Positions 9,852-20,992 of a stretch of 64,000 bases of DNA are shown here, piece after piece; the first letter of the stretch is position 1, and the number at the start of each line of letters is the position of its first letter. A model generated the notes under the pieces. The model searched no databases. It was not told the DNA's origin and was given only the letters and a program-made list of their open reading frames with translations. The stretch covers positions 3,534,001 through 3,598,000 of the forward strand of contig JALJCQ010000013.1 in assembly GCA_023091665.1 (NCBI GenBank), read 5' to 3'. This DNA comes from Pythium myriotylum (taxonomy: Eukaryota; Oomycota; Peronosporomycetes; Pythiales; Pythiaceae). Made by a program: the position numbers and the translations under genes.

Positions 9852-11982
9852 CTACAGGTGCATGCGGTTGGAGCGGTAGTTGAACCACTCGGACGGCGAT
9901 GGATTGTAGAGGTCTCGTAAAAATTCCATGTCGTCGTCCTCCATGTCGCCGCGCATCTTGCGTAGCTGAGCCTCTTCCTCTTCGAGCTGTTTCTTCTTGC
10001 GAGCGCGGTAGATCAACACGCCGACGGCCACAAACAGCACGATCGCGAGCACGAGGAACACGATAAACGCTGTGCGGTAGCGGTCTCGCGACCTCGCGAG
10101 CGACGACGTGTCGCTGCTCGACGATCCGACGCCTGTCTCTTGAGAAGGTCTCGTGATCGTCGACGAATCGTTACCTCGACTTGCACTGGTCGAGGTATTC
10201 TTATGGGGTATTACACCATCGAACGCATCTACCACGCCGAGCACTTGTAAACTGAGTGCTTCCGAGATATTAAGGCTGACCACGATTGGCAATCGCTCCA
10301 TGCACGACGTGTCGTAGCTCTTCAGGTCACCGTCATTGTCCACGAACGACGCGAGGATGCTGCGTGTGCACGACGGTGTCGCGTCTAACGACCGGTCTTC
10401 GCTTACCACTAGCGGTGTGTTCACGAGCACGTTGTGCGCCGCCGACTCAAACACCAAGAGCGCTTTGCTCTCGCCCACGAGCGCGTCTGAGAGCGTCTGC
10501 GCATAGCTCGTCGGTGCCTCACCGTCGAAGCGACTCGCGAGGAAGAGCACGTTCGACTGCTCTTTGATTTTCGAGCCCTGGTTCCAGTTTGCGTCGCGAT
10601 TGTAGCTCAGCGCAATGGAAGTGTTGGTCGCGAAGCCGCTACACGCGCTCGTCGTATCCTGGGTGAACGCACAGTACCGCTCGAGATCCCCGTACCCGAC
10701 TCCCTGGCTGATTAGCGTCTTGGTAAATCGCGCGACGAGCTCGTTCTGATTGGGAGGAGGCATCTCCCACATTTCGGAGAACTGGATGAGATCGAACACG
10801 AGAGCTGACGCTCCGGCTCCGCTGGCTTCTACGAATTGGGACTGCTGGAGCGACAAAAGCGTCTGAATGTTCGAAATGAACTGCGAGAGCACGTCGATAT
10901 CCGAGTCGGAACACCGATTCAGCCGGTAGACGAGCACTGGGATGAACGGCCGCAAAGCCATTTCCTGGAGCATCGTCGCGAGCAATCGACGCAGCGCATA
11001 CGAAACTGGCTCGGAGGTATTCTCGCGAAGAAGCTTTGAGACCTCAGAGCACGCATTGTTGGCGTCGTCAATATTGTCGAGAACGTTTTCGAGAACCTGA
11101 TTCAGCTTCTTGTTATTGAATCTCGATGAGCACGATTTGTCCTCGTCGCAAAGTGCTAAAAACTCTTTTGCGACGGCACCAAAGTCTTTATCAGCGCGAG
11201 ATCGATAAGGAAACTCTTTCTTCTTGCCGCCAGACGTCGTCGCCGTGCTATCGAGCACGAATCCGATAATTTCTTCGCTCGGGAAGTGCATCGTCCGCTC
11301 GACCAGCAGCGTGCCGAAGCCGACACCGTACAAAAACACTTTGGTCTTGGCCTGGAAACTCGAGATGAACGTCACAACGTCGCGCGCAGCGCTCGTGAGT
11401 GAGAACGCCGCGGCGAAGTGGTCACCAAACGTCGTGCGAAGCGCCATGGCGCAGCCTTCGACCTCGCTCGGCGCGACGCGGATGCCCTGTGGACTGTTCA
11501 CCGCCGTGGCTTGCGAGGCCTCGCAATCGAAGAGCGTGCTTCGCCCTGTGCCGCGCTGGTCCATGAGGTACACGCTCACGTCCCCGAGAAGCTGCTCGTG
11601 CAAGAGAACCATTTGCTGCTCCACTGAGTCAACGAAACGGCGTCAGCGCCCATCCACGGAGGATTCGTGTTAATCCTTGAACTCGTCGCCACGTACCATC
11701 CTTGACCGACGTCGCGAACGGGTGGTCCGGGAAGAACCAAAAGTTGCGCGTGCTCGTGGAGCTCAGCGCCGGTATCCGCTTGACGAAGACGTCGACCGTG
11801 CGGTTCTCGCTGTCGTCGCAAACGTCGCCGTGGCACAAGGGCATGGCCACGGTCGCGCATTCCGCCGAGACGTTCCTGTCACTGTCGACCGAGCACGTAT
11901 GCCAGCCATTGAGCGAGACCGAGTTCGCTCTCGAGCCGGCCGCGAACGCCGCGAGCACTGCGAGCGATCGCTTCCTTCGCAT
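9852..11982 (-). CDS. S33-like alpha/beta hydrolase, membrane anchored, catalytic Ser missing
   Basis: Two exons: 11982-11697 and 11623-9852, with a 73-base intron (GTACGT...TTGACTCAG), giving 685 residues. A signal peptide is likely (MRRKRSLAVLAAF start). One transmembrane helix lies near the C-terminus (AFIVFLVLAIVLFVAVGVLIY), followed by a basic, acidic-rich cytosolic tail. The MDQRGTGRS motif and the ASRFD and SAAHN segments match the S33 (prolyl aminopeptidase/TAP) fold, with the Asp and His of the triad plausible. The nucleophile elbow, however, reads YGVGFG at about residue 197: Gly (GGC) instead of Ser (AGC in the active motif). The oxyanion GGPG motif is also replaced (FFPDHPF, about 83-89). 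I infer a catalytically dead, membrane-bound relative. It is transcribed divergently from the presequence protease. Confidence 0.85.
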
Positions 11983-12361
11983 CCGCGAGTGCTGACTACT
12001 CGACTGTCTGTCTCTCCTGAGTATTGTGAGACGACAAGAAGCGGTCGCTAGGACGTCCTGGCGCCCTGGTTCTCGCGTTGCAGCTGGCTGAGCCGTGTGG
12101 ACTCGAGGTTTCTCCATGGAGAACCGTCTGGAAGGCGCGAGGAACGAACCCTGAACGCGACTGACCCCAATGGCGAGACCACCGAACCCTGTCACAGAGA
12201 GACCGAAAAATTCTTCTTAGCCGAACCCATTTGTACACCACTACGACACTAACGTATACAAACCTACCTATACTAGGTTTTTATACGTATAGACCATCAC
12301 TCTCGCGTAGCTGCTCACTGGATCACGCTTGTCAATTGAGAGACTCTGGTCGGGCCCCACG
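11983..12361. promoter_or_regulatory. Shared divergent promoter region, S33-like / presequence protease
   Basis: 379 bases separate two divergent ATGs. The right half is AT-rich and holds an inverted repeat at 12252-12288. No coding frame. Confidence 0.5.
12252..12288. repeat. 15-bp inverted repeat, 7-base loop
   Basis: Arms 12252-12266 (ACGTATACAAACCTA) and 12274-12288 pair at 14 of 15 positions around the loop CCTATAC. It sits 74 bases before the ATG of the presequence protease, in the divergent promoter region. It could be a cruciform or protein-binding palindrome, or an RNA hairpin in the leader. Confidence 0.75.
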
Positions 12362-15300
12362 ATGCTCCGCTTGTCGCGCGCCAACAGCCGCGTGCTGCGC
12401 GCCGCCGGCCGCTCGCTGAGCTCCTCGGCAGCTCATGTGCGTCTGCAGCGCGGCGACGGCTGCGCGGCGCTGCGCGTGGGCGAGAGCTACCACAACTTTG
12501 AGCTCAAGCGCAAGCAGAGCGTGCCCGAGTACAACTTCGACGCGCTCGAGCTCGAGCACACGCGCACCAAGGCCAAGTACCTGCACATCGACGCCAAGGA
12601 CTCGAACAACGTGTTCAGGTGCGTGACATTTGGAAGGGAGACGATCAGAGAGAATCTGAAAGTAGTGGCCGTGGTTTGCGTAGTGTCATGTTCCGCACGC
12701 CGCCGTACAGCTCGAACGGCATCGCGCATATTCTCGAGCACACGGTACTCTGCGGCTCGCAAAAGTACCCGGTGCGCGACCCGTTCTTCAACATGATCAA
12801 GCGCAGTCTCAACACGTACATGAACGCGCTCACGGCGTACGACCACACGATGTACCCGTTCTCGACGGTCAACGCCAAGGACTGGGAGAACCTGCGCTCG
12901 GTGTACCTCGACGCTGTGTTTTTCCCAAAGCTTGAGCGGCTCGACTTCCAGCAGGAGGGCCACCGTCTTGAAATCGTCGAAGATAAAGGCGGTGAGCTTG
13001 AGCTCCAATACAAGGGCGTCGTCTACAATGAGATGAAGGGCGTCATGTCAGACGCCAACAACCTCTTCGGCACGCGCATCCAGCAGGCGCTGCTCGATGG
13101 CACGATTTATGGCCATGTGAGCGGCGGCCTGCCGGCCCACATCCCAGAGCTCACGTACGGCGAGCTCAAGGCCTTCCATGCCAAGCACTACCACCCGTCG
13201 AACGCGTGTTTCTACTCGTACGGCGACATGTCGCTCACTGACCACCTGCAGTACCTCGACGAAGAGGTTCTATCGAAGTTTGAGTACCGTGATGATTCGG
13301 CAGCCGTGCGTGTGGACAGCGAGACGTTCGACATCCGCCGCAAGAAGCCCACCGAACTGCTGGTCGTCGACGGACCCACGAGCAACATGGCTGCACAGGG
13401 CGAGCGTGACCCAAACATCAAGTTCTGCATGTCTCAGTTCTTGGATGTTTCGTCGACTGACCCGTTTGAAACCTTTGTGTGGCGAATTCTGGGCTACTTG
13501 CTCACAAACGGTCCGTCATCGCCGCTGTACAAGGCCCTCGTCGACACGGAACTCGCACAGGACTTTTCGGTTGGCACGGGCTTCGACACCTCGACCTATT
13601 ACTCAACGTTTGGTGTCGGTGTGGAGGGTATCGAGGGCGAGAACGCAATCCCAGAGATCCAGAAAGCCATCAAGCAGGCTTACGAGTCGGTTGTCGAGAA
13701 TGGCTTCGAGAAAGAACGCGTGGATGCACTGCTTCACCAGCTCGAGCTCACGCTCAAGCACATCGTGGGCAACTTTGGTATGAACCTGATGCACGGTGTG
13801 AGCTCTGTCTGGGCCCACCGCGGTGACCTAATGGAGAACCTTCAGCTTAATCCTCTCCTCGAGCGTCTTGACGAAGAAATGAAGAAGAACCCCAAGTTCC
13901 TCGAGCACCGTGTGCGTGACTTCTTGCTCAACAACCAAGAATTCAAGGAAGTGCATGTACTGATGAAGCCAAAAGAGAGCTTCGTTAAGGATCAGGAGGT
14001 CCAGGAGGCGCAGCAGCTCGCGACGTTGCTCATGGAGAAGTCCAACGACGATCTTGACCGCATCGCCAAGACTACCAAGGCGCTGGATGCCTACCAGAAG
14101 AAGCCACAGCCCGTAGAGCTGTTGCCCACACTCACGCTTGCTGATATCCCGACCAAGCTCAACGCCGATGACCTCGAAAGCATCGATAAAATGTTCTTGG
14201 GTAGTGGCAGCTCGGTGCAGACCGAGTTCGTCAAGGTCCCGACGACCAATGAGATCTCGTACATCCGTCTACTGTGCGACACGAGCTCGCCGCGACTGCC
14301 ACTCGAGTACCAGCTCTATATCCCGCTCTTCACGAGCGTGTTTGGTTCGCTTGGTACGTCTCGTCTCCGTTACGATGTGCTACCGACCGAGATCCAGAAC
14401 TGCAGCGGCGGCATCTCGTGCTCGGGACTCACTCACCCTTCGCTTTTCGACGCAACGACCTCGAGTTCGCAGTCTCTGCTTCTCGGTACACTGTGCCTCC
14501 CACACAAAATGGAGCAGACGTTGCAGATTCTGTTTGAGCTCATGACCGACACGCAGTTTTTGGATCCGGAGAACCTTAAACAGCTCCGCATCATCCTCCA
14601 GATGGGTGCCGCCAACGCTAGCAATGCCATCTCTTCGTCGGGCGCGTCGTTCGCTGGTAAACGTGCGCGTGTCGGACTCACGGATTCGGCGTTCTACGAT
14701 GAGATCTACGGTGGTTTGACCCACGTTGAGCAGCTGCAGAAGTGGGCACAGGCAAGCGACGAGGAGCTCGTGGAGATTGCCAAGATTCTCCAAAACATCG
14801 CGCGCGCCGTGTTCACTCCAGACAACATGCGCCTGTCCGTCGTGACGGAGGACAAACTTCGCGGTCAGGTCGAGTCGGTGCTGGAACAGAAACTCCTGCA
14901 CCCTCTGCAGGCGGTCGCACAGAACATGTCGCTGCCTGCGATCGGCGATCTCCCGCCGTTGTCGTCGTCGCCAAAGACGTTCTTCGGGTTCCCGATCTCG
15001 GTCAACTTTGTGGTCGAGACCATGCCGTCCGTGTCGTTCGCTCACGCGGACCACGTGCCGCTCTCGGTGCTTGCGCAGATGATGTCGTCGTGCTTCCTCC
15101 ACCAGCAAGTCCGCGAACAAGGTGGCGCGTACGGCTCGGGTGTGTCGCAGGGTGAAGGCACGTTCTCGTTGAGCTCACACTACGACCCGAACACGTTCCA
15201 GACCCTCGAGGCTTACGATAAGACGCTCGCGTGGGCCACCAATGGCTCGTTCTCGGACCGTGATATCCAGGAGGCACTTCTCTCGATTTTTGCGTCCATC

Positions 15301-15543
15301 GACGCTCCCAAGACACCGTCGATGAAGGGCCGCATGGCGTTTTTGCGAGGTATCACGAATGAGATGCGACAGCAGCGACGCGAGCAGTACCTGCAGTTGA
15401 CTAAGGCGCAGCTCGTCGACGTCGCGCAGCATTATTTCAGCGAGAAGCCTCCGTCGCAAGTGGTTATCGTTGGCAAGGAAAGCGAGACCAAGGAGATGGA
15501 AAAGGCGTTCTTTGACGTCAAAAAGCTGGCGACTAATGTCTAG
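12362..15543 (+). CDS. Mitochondrial presequence protease (PreP / PITRM1, M16C metallopeptidase)
   Basis: Two exons, 12362-12618 and 12684-15543 (65-base intron GTGCGT...TTGCGTAG), give 1038 residues, the usual size for PreP. The Arg/Ser-rich start (MLRLSRANSRVLRAAGRSL) is a mitochondrial targeting sequence. The inverted zinc motif H101-I-L-E104-H105 lies in GIAHILEHTVLCGS. The third ligand is Glu202 in VVYNEMKGVMSD. The C-terminal half has REQGGAYGSG, the conserved Arg/Tyr element that completes the M16 active site. PreP degrades cleaved targeting peptides and other short peptides in the matrix. All catalytic residues are intact. The gene is divergent from the S33-like gene. Confidence 0.95.
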
Positions 15544-15846
15544 AGAAGCTCATTTTGGGGTTTGGAGACAAATAGAAAAGGTATCGCAATTAATTCGGTG
15601 TATCTGGCGAGTCAGTGGAAGTGACCTGTGAAGTGAGCGATTTTACTGTCGCGGCGTGGTTTTGTATTCGTGTTTTCTGTTTGGCTTTCTTAAGACGAGA
15701 GCCTGTTTGGTATACCTCCGCTTTCTGGCTCTTGACCTTCCAGCACATCCTTCGAAAATAAACCGATTCGTCTATTCTGAGAGGATTGCTAAGCGGCCTT
15801 GGTGGTTGCGAGTGGGAAGCTCTAGGACAGCGATGCCAGTTTCTAG

Positions 15847-17832
15847 TCGGGTGGTCCCTGTGTGGTCGACACGTTTACTGTGCGCCTGCGACCAGCGACG
15901 CTCGCGCTCGCGCGTGCTAGTGTCCACTCAATCCACGCCGTCTGTGTTGTGTACTACGTTCTCACCGGGCTAATCTATCGCCACGCGGAAGAATCCTACT
16001 CACTAGTGATGCTCGAGAGTTTCCACGTCACGATTACTCATCAATACTTTGATGACTTCGCAGTCGTCCATTTCGTCTTGGCAGCGTGTCATGGTTACTT
16101 TCTCTTGTACCGAGGATTGAGATTCTTGTTGCGGTTGATCCATCAAGTGCTTCCATCCCAAACCAGCAGCAGCAGAAGCATAACTGCTAGCTTCCAACGA
16201 GTGGCGCAACGCCCAGCTTTTGTCACGCTCTCTGTGTACGGACATGCTGTCCACAAGCATTTGTTCTCAAGGCGTGGATTTTTCGGGGTCGAGTATCATT
16301 ACTTTAACCAGGTTTTCTTCTTGCGAGAGACTATCGAGCTGATTCTGCAAACGTACCAAGGCTATACAATGAGCCTTGTTCTTCCAAGGAGAGTGCTCAA
16401 AGGCTTCTACGTTGGACTTCTCGTGCTCAACTGCTGGCTCCCGTCGATCGTGCACCGTTTCGTAGAGAATGAGGCCACACGGCGTCTGCTGTGTCGTATG
16501 GGCGACACGGTTCTGGATTTCCTCTCGTCGATTGGCGTATCGGTGATCATTGCAGTCGGTTACGTTGGAGACTATGTACCTGCCTTGCGAGATCTGGACC
16601 CAGAACGGTGGAGAGACAACAAATGGGTCATCAACATTACGAACGAGGGCCCGTATTTTCTCTTTGGCTCTTGGATCGACGCTTTCAGCCGAATCGTGTT
16701 TTCTGTCGGCCTACTGTCTTCTCTTCGCAGTGTGCGCGGTCTCATTGCCCCTCAGAAGCCACGACGAGTAGCACCAGTCAATATCGAACAAAGATCGATC
16801 GCGGAAGTTTCGATTGGGATCAAGATGCGATCTGACACTCCTGGTCACGGTTCAAGGGCTGTCACGTTCGGCCACCGTTCTTTCTGCTTGATCGGACTAG
16901 GCAGTCTTGTTGCTCACTTGCATTCAGAGTTACGATCACGACCTCCAAGCTATTGCGGCCTCGGGGTCTGGCCGTGGCTAGCCAGCACACCAAACTGCCC
17001 AACGATCGAGCTTAACTGCAAAAATTGCGAGTTTGATGGCAGAGCCAGCGAAATCGACGTGTTTTTGCATAGTTTTCGGGTTTCTGGTCTTCGAGAGCTC
17101 TCCGTTCGTCATTGCAGCCACGTCGAATTTGTCCAAGAATTGCAAACTCTGCGCGGTATCTTCCTCCTGTCGGTCTACAACTTGACGGTGGTGTGCTGGG
17201 AGAGGGAGGCTGCTCTCTCGGATGAAAGTCACCCTCAGCTACGGAAGGCAGTCTTTTCACGGGTTCGGTTCCCGAACTCCACGCTGCCTTCTGCCTTACT
17301 CCCACCGCGATTCCCGAGCCTACTTGAGATACTTAAATTTGAAGCGACCAATATCGAGACGATTCCTTCTGATGTCCACAGCCAGTGGCCTCTTAGCCTC
17401 AACTTGGAGATCAGTATGAGCGACGTGAAGGAGGTGCCTCTCACGTTACTGAAGGCCGAAATGAACTCTCTCACCCTGAATTTCAACCGCATCACTTCGG
17501 TGCCAAACGAGGTACTGACATCCGCTTCCGTGAAGGTAGTTGGCCTCAGCGGCAACCCGATACGGGAACTACCAGAGAATGTTGAACGTGCAGCCATCAC
17601 ACTTGGATCTCTTTCTGTTGTTTTCACTGAACTGGAGGCGCTGCCACCTTGGGGTTTCGAGCCGAACAATCCCGACCAGTTTTTTGTAATCTGGGCAAGT
17701 GGCACACCGCTCTGCAACGCATTTGAAGCTGCTAACATCTCAGTGCCGAATGTCATTTGCTGGATGTCCGTTGTACAGAACGCGAGCGCTGCATTTCTTG
17801 ACTCCGAGGGGGGTGAGGAAGAGTTCTGGTGA
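15847..17832 (+). CDS. LRR membrane protein copy D, no in-frame ATG
   Basis: The frame is open from after TAG 15844-15846 to TGA 17832 (661 codons) and matches E and F throughout: VRLRPATLALAR at the start, HFVLAACHGYF, LQTYQGYTMSLVL, VLNCWLPSIVH, the last membrane helix, the PPSYCGLGVWPW linker, and the LRRs. No ATG precedes the conserved N-terminus in this frame; the first in-frame ATG is about 50 codons inside the homology. The only upstream ATG (15833) is in another frame and would need a one-base shift. A splice acceptor (TTTCTAG at 15840-15846) would join in frame, but no other ATG exists between 15544 and 15833. It is either recently inactivated at the 5' end, mis-sequenced, or has a distant first exon. 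The rest shows no lesion. Confidence 0.7.
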   Translation, partial: SGGPCVVDTFTVRLRPATLALARASVHSIHAVCVVYYVLTGLIYRHAEESYSLVMLESFHVTITHQYFDDFAVVHFVLAACHGYFLLYRGLRFLLRLIHQVLPSQTSSSRSITASFQRVAQRPAFVTLSVYGHAVHKHLFSRRGFFGVEYHYFNQVFFLRETIELILQTYQGYTMSLVLPRRVLKGFYVGLLVLNCWLPSIVHRFVENEATRRLLCRMGDTVLDFLSSIGVSVIIAVGYVGDYVPALRDLDPERWRDNKWVINITNEGPYFLFGSWIDAFSRIVFSVGLLSSLRSVRGLIAPQKPRRVAPVNIEQRSIAEVSIGIKMRSDTPGHGSRAVTFGHRSFCLIGLGSLVAHLHSELRSRPPSYCGLGVWPWLASTPNCPTIELNCKNCEFDGRASEIDVFLHSFRVSGLRELSVRHCSHVEFVQELQTLRGIFLLSVYNLTVVCWEREAALSDESHPQLRKAVFSRVRFPNSTLPSALLPPRFPSLLEILKFEATNIETIPSDVHSQWPLSLNLEISMSDVKEVPLTLLKAEMNSLTLNFNRITSVPNEVLTSASVKVVGLSGNPIRELPENVERAAITLGSLSVVFTELEALPPWGFEPNNPDQFFVIWASGTPLCNAFEAANISVPNVICWMSVVQNASAAFLDSEGGEEEFW

Positions 17833-18002
17833 TTTCATCATACGGAATACGTAGTATCATCGCCAACAACGGTTGCAATGGTTGACTCGTCTAGAGACTA
17901 AGAGCCGCTCACTCGTGTAGTCTGGGGAATATAAACGAATATGGGAATGGTGAAAGCCCATTGCAACCGTACTCATAAATCCCTGCAGCAACAGCCAAAA
18001 TA

Positions 18003-20045
18003 TCACCACATCTGATCCTCAAGAACCTCGATCTCAAGCCGAAAGGTACTTGCATTCATCCCTTTGGTCCCGCAATTGACGCTGGAGGCGGTGATCGCAC
18101 CAGCTTGAATTCGCTCACAGAGCGGAGTTCCACCGGCAAAAATATTGATGAAGCTGCTCAGTTTGTTCATCTCATCTGTCCACGCCGGTAGCGACGACAA
18201 GCTCGTAAAGTGGACGAACAATGTACTCAGCGTAATGTCCACTCCTTTAATTTCCACGGGAAGCTCAAACAATGGGTTTCCGTCGAGCCAGAGCCCGACA
18301 AGCGAAGGGGCAGTGATTAGCTCAGGCGGAACGGTGCTGATGTGGTTGAAACTCAAGCTCACCCAGCTCATGTGCGCCTTGGTGAGTGTCAGTGGTACCT
18401 CCTTAAGTTCGCTCATGTCCAAACTGAAGTCGATGCCAGGGGGCCAACGGTCGTGGATGTCGAACGGGATCGTTGCGAGATTAGTCAACAAGAACTGGAG
18501 TCTGTTGACCATGCGTGGAAAGGTTGAAGCGGCGAATCCCATTGGCAGTGTGCCGTTGGCAAACTGCGTTCGCACGAAGTACGCGAAGCTCAGCAGTGGA
18601 TGGGCTGCATCCGCAAGCTCCGCGTCGCTATCCCATCGTAGCACGGTTGAGTTGTAGATACCGAGAGATTGGAGGTTTGGGAAGGTTTGGAGTCGAGGGC
18701 CAAACTCGATATGGGTGCAATGTCGGATCGTGAGCTCTCGCAGTGCGGAGGCTTGGAAGCTTGCGAGGAATTTGTCAAGTTGTGTGGCTTGTCCTGTGAG
18801 CTGGCGGTCCGTGCAGCAGTTGAAGTCGACGGTGGTGCACGTGGGTTGAGTGGCAAACCAGGGCCAGATTCCGAGCCCGCAGTAGGACGGGGGAGGGGTG
18901 CGGAGCTCTGAGTGGAGATGTGCTATGAGAACGATGAGCCCAACCACGCACAGGAAGCCATGGCCAAATTTTACGAGGCTCGACATCTTCCAGGACGCAC
19001 CAGAGGGTATGAGAACCCACCGAGCAGATTTCCGTGATCGCGAAGGAGCAACACTGACGCTCGTCACCGATGTTCTTTTGGAGCCTGAGGCTCGTTTGCT
19101 TGTTTTGGAGTCCATCATGTTGTCCACATTGCGTAATGAAGAGAGCAAACCGATCGCGAACAGCAGTCGACTGAACGCATCGAGCCACGAACCAAAGAGA
19201 ACATGTGGACTCTCGTTCACGATGTTAATTACCCACATCGTATCGTCCCATTGGTTTGGGTCTAGGTCGACCAATGCGGGGACGTAATATGGAATGTAGC
19301 TCAGTGCGATGACCACTGGCATACCGACAGACGAAAAGAAATTGAGAACAGTGTCGCCCAAACGACACAATAGACGCCGAGTCCCTTCGCTCTTCACGGA
19401 GTGAAGCAAGATCGACGACAGCCAGCAGTTGAGCACGAGAACTCCGACGAAGAACCCGTTGAGCACTCTCCTCCTGACCACGATACTCATTTGGTAACCT
19501 TGGTACGTCTGCAGAATCGATTGGATGGTCTCTCGAAAGAGAAAGACCTGGTTAAAATATCGATACTCGACCCCGAACATTCCACGTCGCGAGAAGAGGC
19601 TCTTGTAGACAAGACGAGCCCACTTGTTCAGCTTGATGTATGCTCGATATCTCGCGAGCGTTTGGATTTTCTTAGTGAGCCGCCTCCAAATCCGTGGAGC
19701 AGGAAACCACACGACTGTGGGAGCATCTGGTCGGATCGATCCCCACAGAACACACTTGAGCCCGTTCGAGAAGAAATATCCATGGCATGCGGCAAGAACG
19801 AAGTGGACGATAGCAATAACACCATAATACCGCTTGGGAAGCGTGACATTGTAGTCTTCGAGTTTATAAACCGTGTAGCACGTTCTCGCGCGGCGGAAGA
19901 CCAAGCCTGCGAACACGAAATAACTTGCACAGAGCCCATGGATCGCGGTGATGCAAGCATGCACACCGGCCAGCACCCGCGGCCGAAGACGTCCAGCAAA
20001 CGGTTCAGAGAATCGAGGGCCGTCTGATGCATTTTCTGTGAACAT
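18003..20045 (-). CDS. LRR membrane protein copy E, intact
   Basis: 680 residues from ATG 20045. Six or so membrane segments (approximately residues 24-50, 72-98, 190-222, 235-262, 290-315, 365-387) form the N-terminal half. Family motifs are HFVLAACHGYF, LFSRRGMFGVE, LQTYQGYQMSIV and VLNCWLSSI. After the last helix come LRTPPPSYCGLGIWPWF and a Cys cluster (CTTVDFNCC), then about seven irregular LRRs to the C-terminus. If the last helix is the final one, the LRRs face one side of the membrane without a cytosolic kinase. I do not recognise a named family. E is tail-to-tail with D and head-to-head with F; a MITE lies 37 bases before its ATG. Part of the LRR region was homogenised with F. Confidence 0.88.
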   Translation of the reverse strand: MFTENASDGPRFSEPFAGRLRPRVLAGVHACITAIHGLCASYFVFAGLVFRRARTCYTVYKLEDYNVTLPKRYYGVIAIVHFVLAACHGYFFSNGLKCVLWGSIRPDAPTVVWFPAPRIWRRLTKKIQTLARYRAYIKLNKWARLVYKSLFSRRGMFGVEYRYFNQVFLFRETIQSILQTYQGYQMSIVVRRRVLNGFFVGVLVLNCWLSSILLHSVKSEGTRRLLCRLGDTVLNFFSSVGMPVVIALSYIPYYVPALVDLDPNQWDDTMWVINIVNESPHVLFGSWLDAFSRLLFAIGLLSSLRNVDNMMDSKTSKRASGSKRTSVTSVSVAPSRSRKSARWVLIPSGASWKMSSLVKFGHGFLCVVGLIVLIAHLHSELRTPPPSYCGLGIWPWFATQPTCTTVDFNCCTDRQLTGQATQLDKFLASFQASALRELTIRHCTHIEFGPRLQTFPNLQSLGIYNSTVLRWDSDAELADAAHPLLSFAYFVRTQFANGTLPMGFAASTFPRMVNRLQFLLTNLATIPFDIHDRWPPGIDFSLDMSELKEVPLTLTKAHMSWVSLSFNHISTVPPELITAPSLVGLWLDGNPLFELPVEIKGVDITLSTLFVHFTSLSSLPAWTDEMNKLSSFINIFAGGTPLCERIQAGAITASSVNCGTKGMNASTFRLEIEVLEDQMW

Positions 20046-20081
20046 TGCAATGTGGGTGTTTGATCACTGCTGCCCGAAATA

Positions 20082-20682
20082 GGGGGTTTCAGACTTGCGA
20101 TTTTTCACCAGAAATCTTTGCGAGAAATCACACCAGAAATCACTCGAGAAACCGACTCTTTTGTTTCAGTTGGAAGAGCAAGAAAATCGTGAACTAGAGA
20201 CACACCAAAAGTTGACTCCCCTCCATCGGTTCCAATTCTCTATAAATCCATGGATCACTTTTGGACAGACCGCTCAGCAACGTCATTCTCCGCGAACCCA
20301 GACAAACAGAAGCAACCAGCAACGCCGTCTTGCCGCCAACGCGCGAGGCACACGGCAAGGTCGAGCTCGGAGACAGGGACTGCTGATCTGATAAGTGCGA
20401 GGCGTGCGCCATGCTGCTAACGCCATCAATCGCTTCGGTTGCCGCCGAGATGACGTTTGTTTGCTTGGGAGGGCGATCTGCAAGGGTTGCGAAAGGAAAC
20501 CACTCGGATAATTTATATGACTACCAAATTCGATCGATCATTTTGAGGAGGAAAGAGAGTAATTTCTCGCTGGCAAGAAATCGCGTTCAAGAAAAGCACC
20601 TCCCGAGGTGCTTTTCTTGGAGTCTTTTCTTGCAAGCAATGATGCGAAAAACACGCTGTCAAAGTCCAACTCTGAAACCCCC
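20082..20682. mobile_element. 601-bp MITE-like TIR element with TA target duplication
   Basis: The ends are perfect 12-bp terminal inverted repeats: GGGGGTTTCAGA at 20082-20093 and its complement at 20671-20682. They extend to 16 bp with one mismatch. Each end is flanked by TA (20080-20081 and 20683-20684), the target duplication of Tc1/mariner-like and some Harbinger-like elements. The interior has no transposase-sized frame, so it is non-autonomous. It contains repeated AGAAATC words near the left end and a perfect hairpin near the right end. It is inserted in the promoter region of copy E. Confidence 0.82.
20588..20619. repeat. Perfect 15-bp hairpin inside the MITE
   Basis: CAAGAAAAGCACCTC (20588-20602) and its exact complement (20605-20619) flank a CC loop. 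A further partial copy (TCTTTTCTTGCAAG) follows. Such subterminal palindromes are common inside foldback MITEs. Confidence 0.85.
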
Positions 20683-20992
20683 TAAGAGGTGGTTCGTGGA
20701 AACGTTCTGACCTGCTATCTTATCCCAGTTGTTGAAGTGCACGATCACCAAACGCTGTTAACCGCATAAAAGCAGCACTGCATGGGGGTATGCAGCTCTT
20801 CGCGTGACTATTCGTTCTTTCTCTTACCTTTGCCATGATTAGGTGGAGAGCTGCATGCTAATGAGATGGAAATCCTGTAGCCACTTGATGGCCTCTCTCC
20901 GTCCCCAAGGCATCTTCTGTGGAGCCTCACAGGTTGACCAGTTTGCACACTAGCCTATTTTGAGCTGTACGAGGGGTCCTGAATAGTCACCC

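Larger units (their letters stand above)
20046..20992. promoter_or_regulatory. Divergent intergenic region of copies E and F
   Basis: 947 bases between two divergent ATGs, two thirds of it a transposable element (20082-20682). The remaining 310 bases before F contain no frame of note. Confidence 0.5.
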
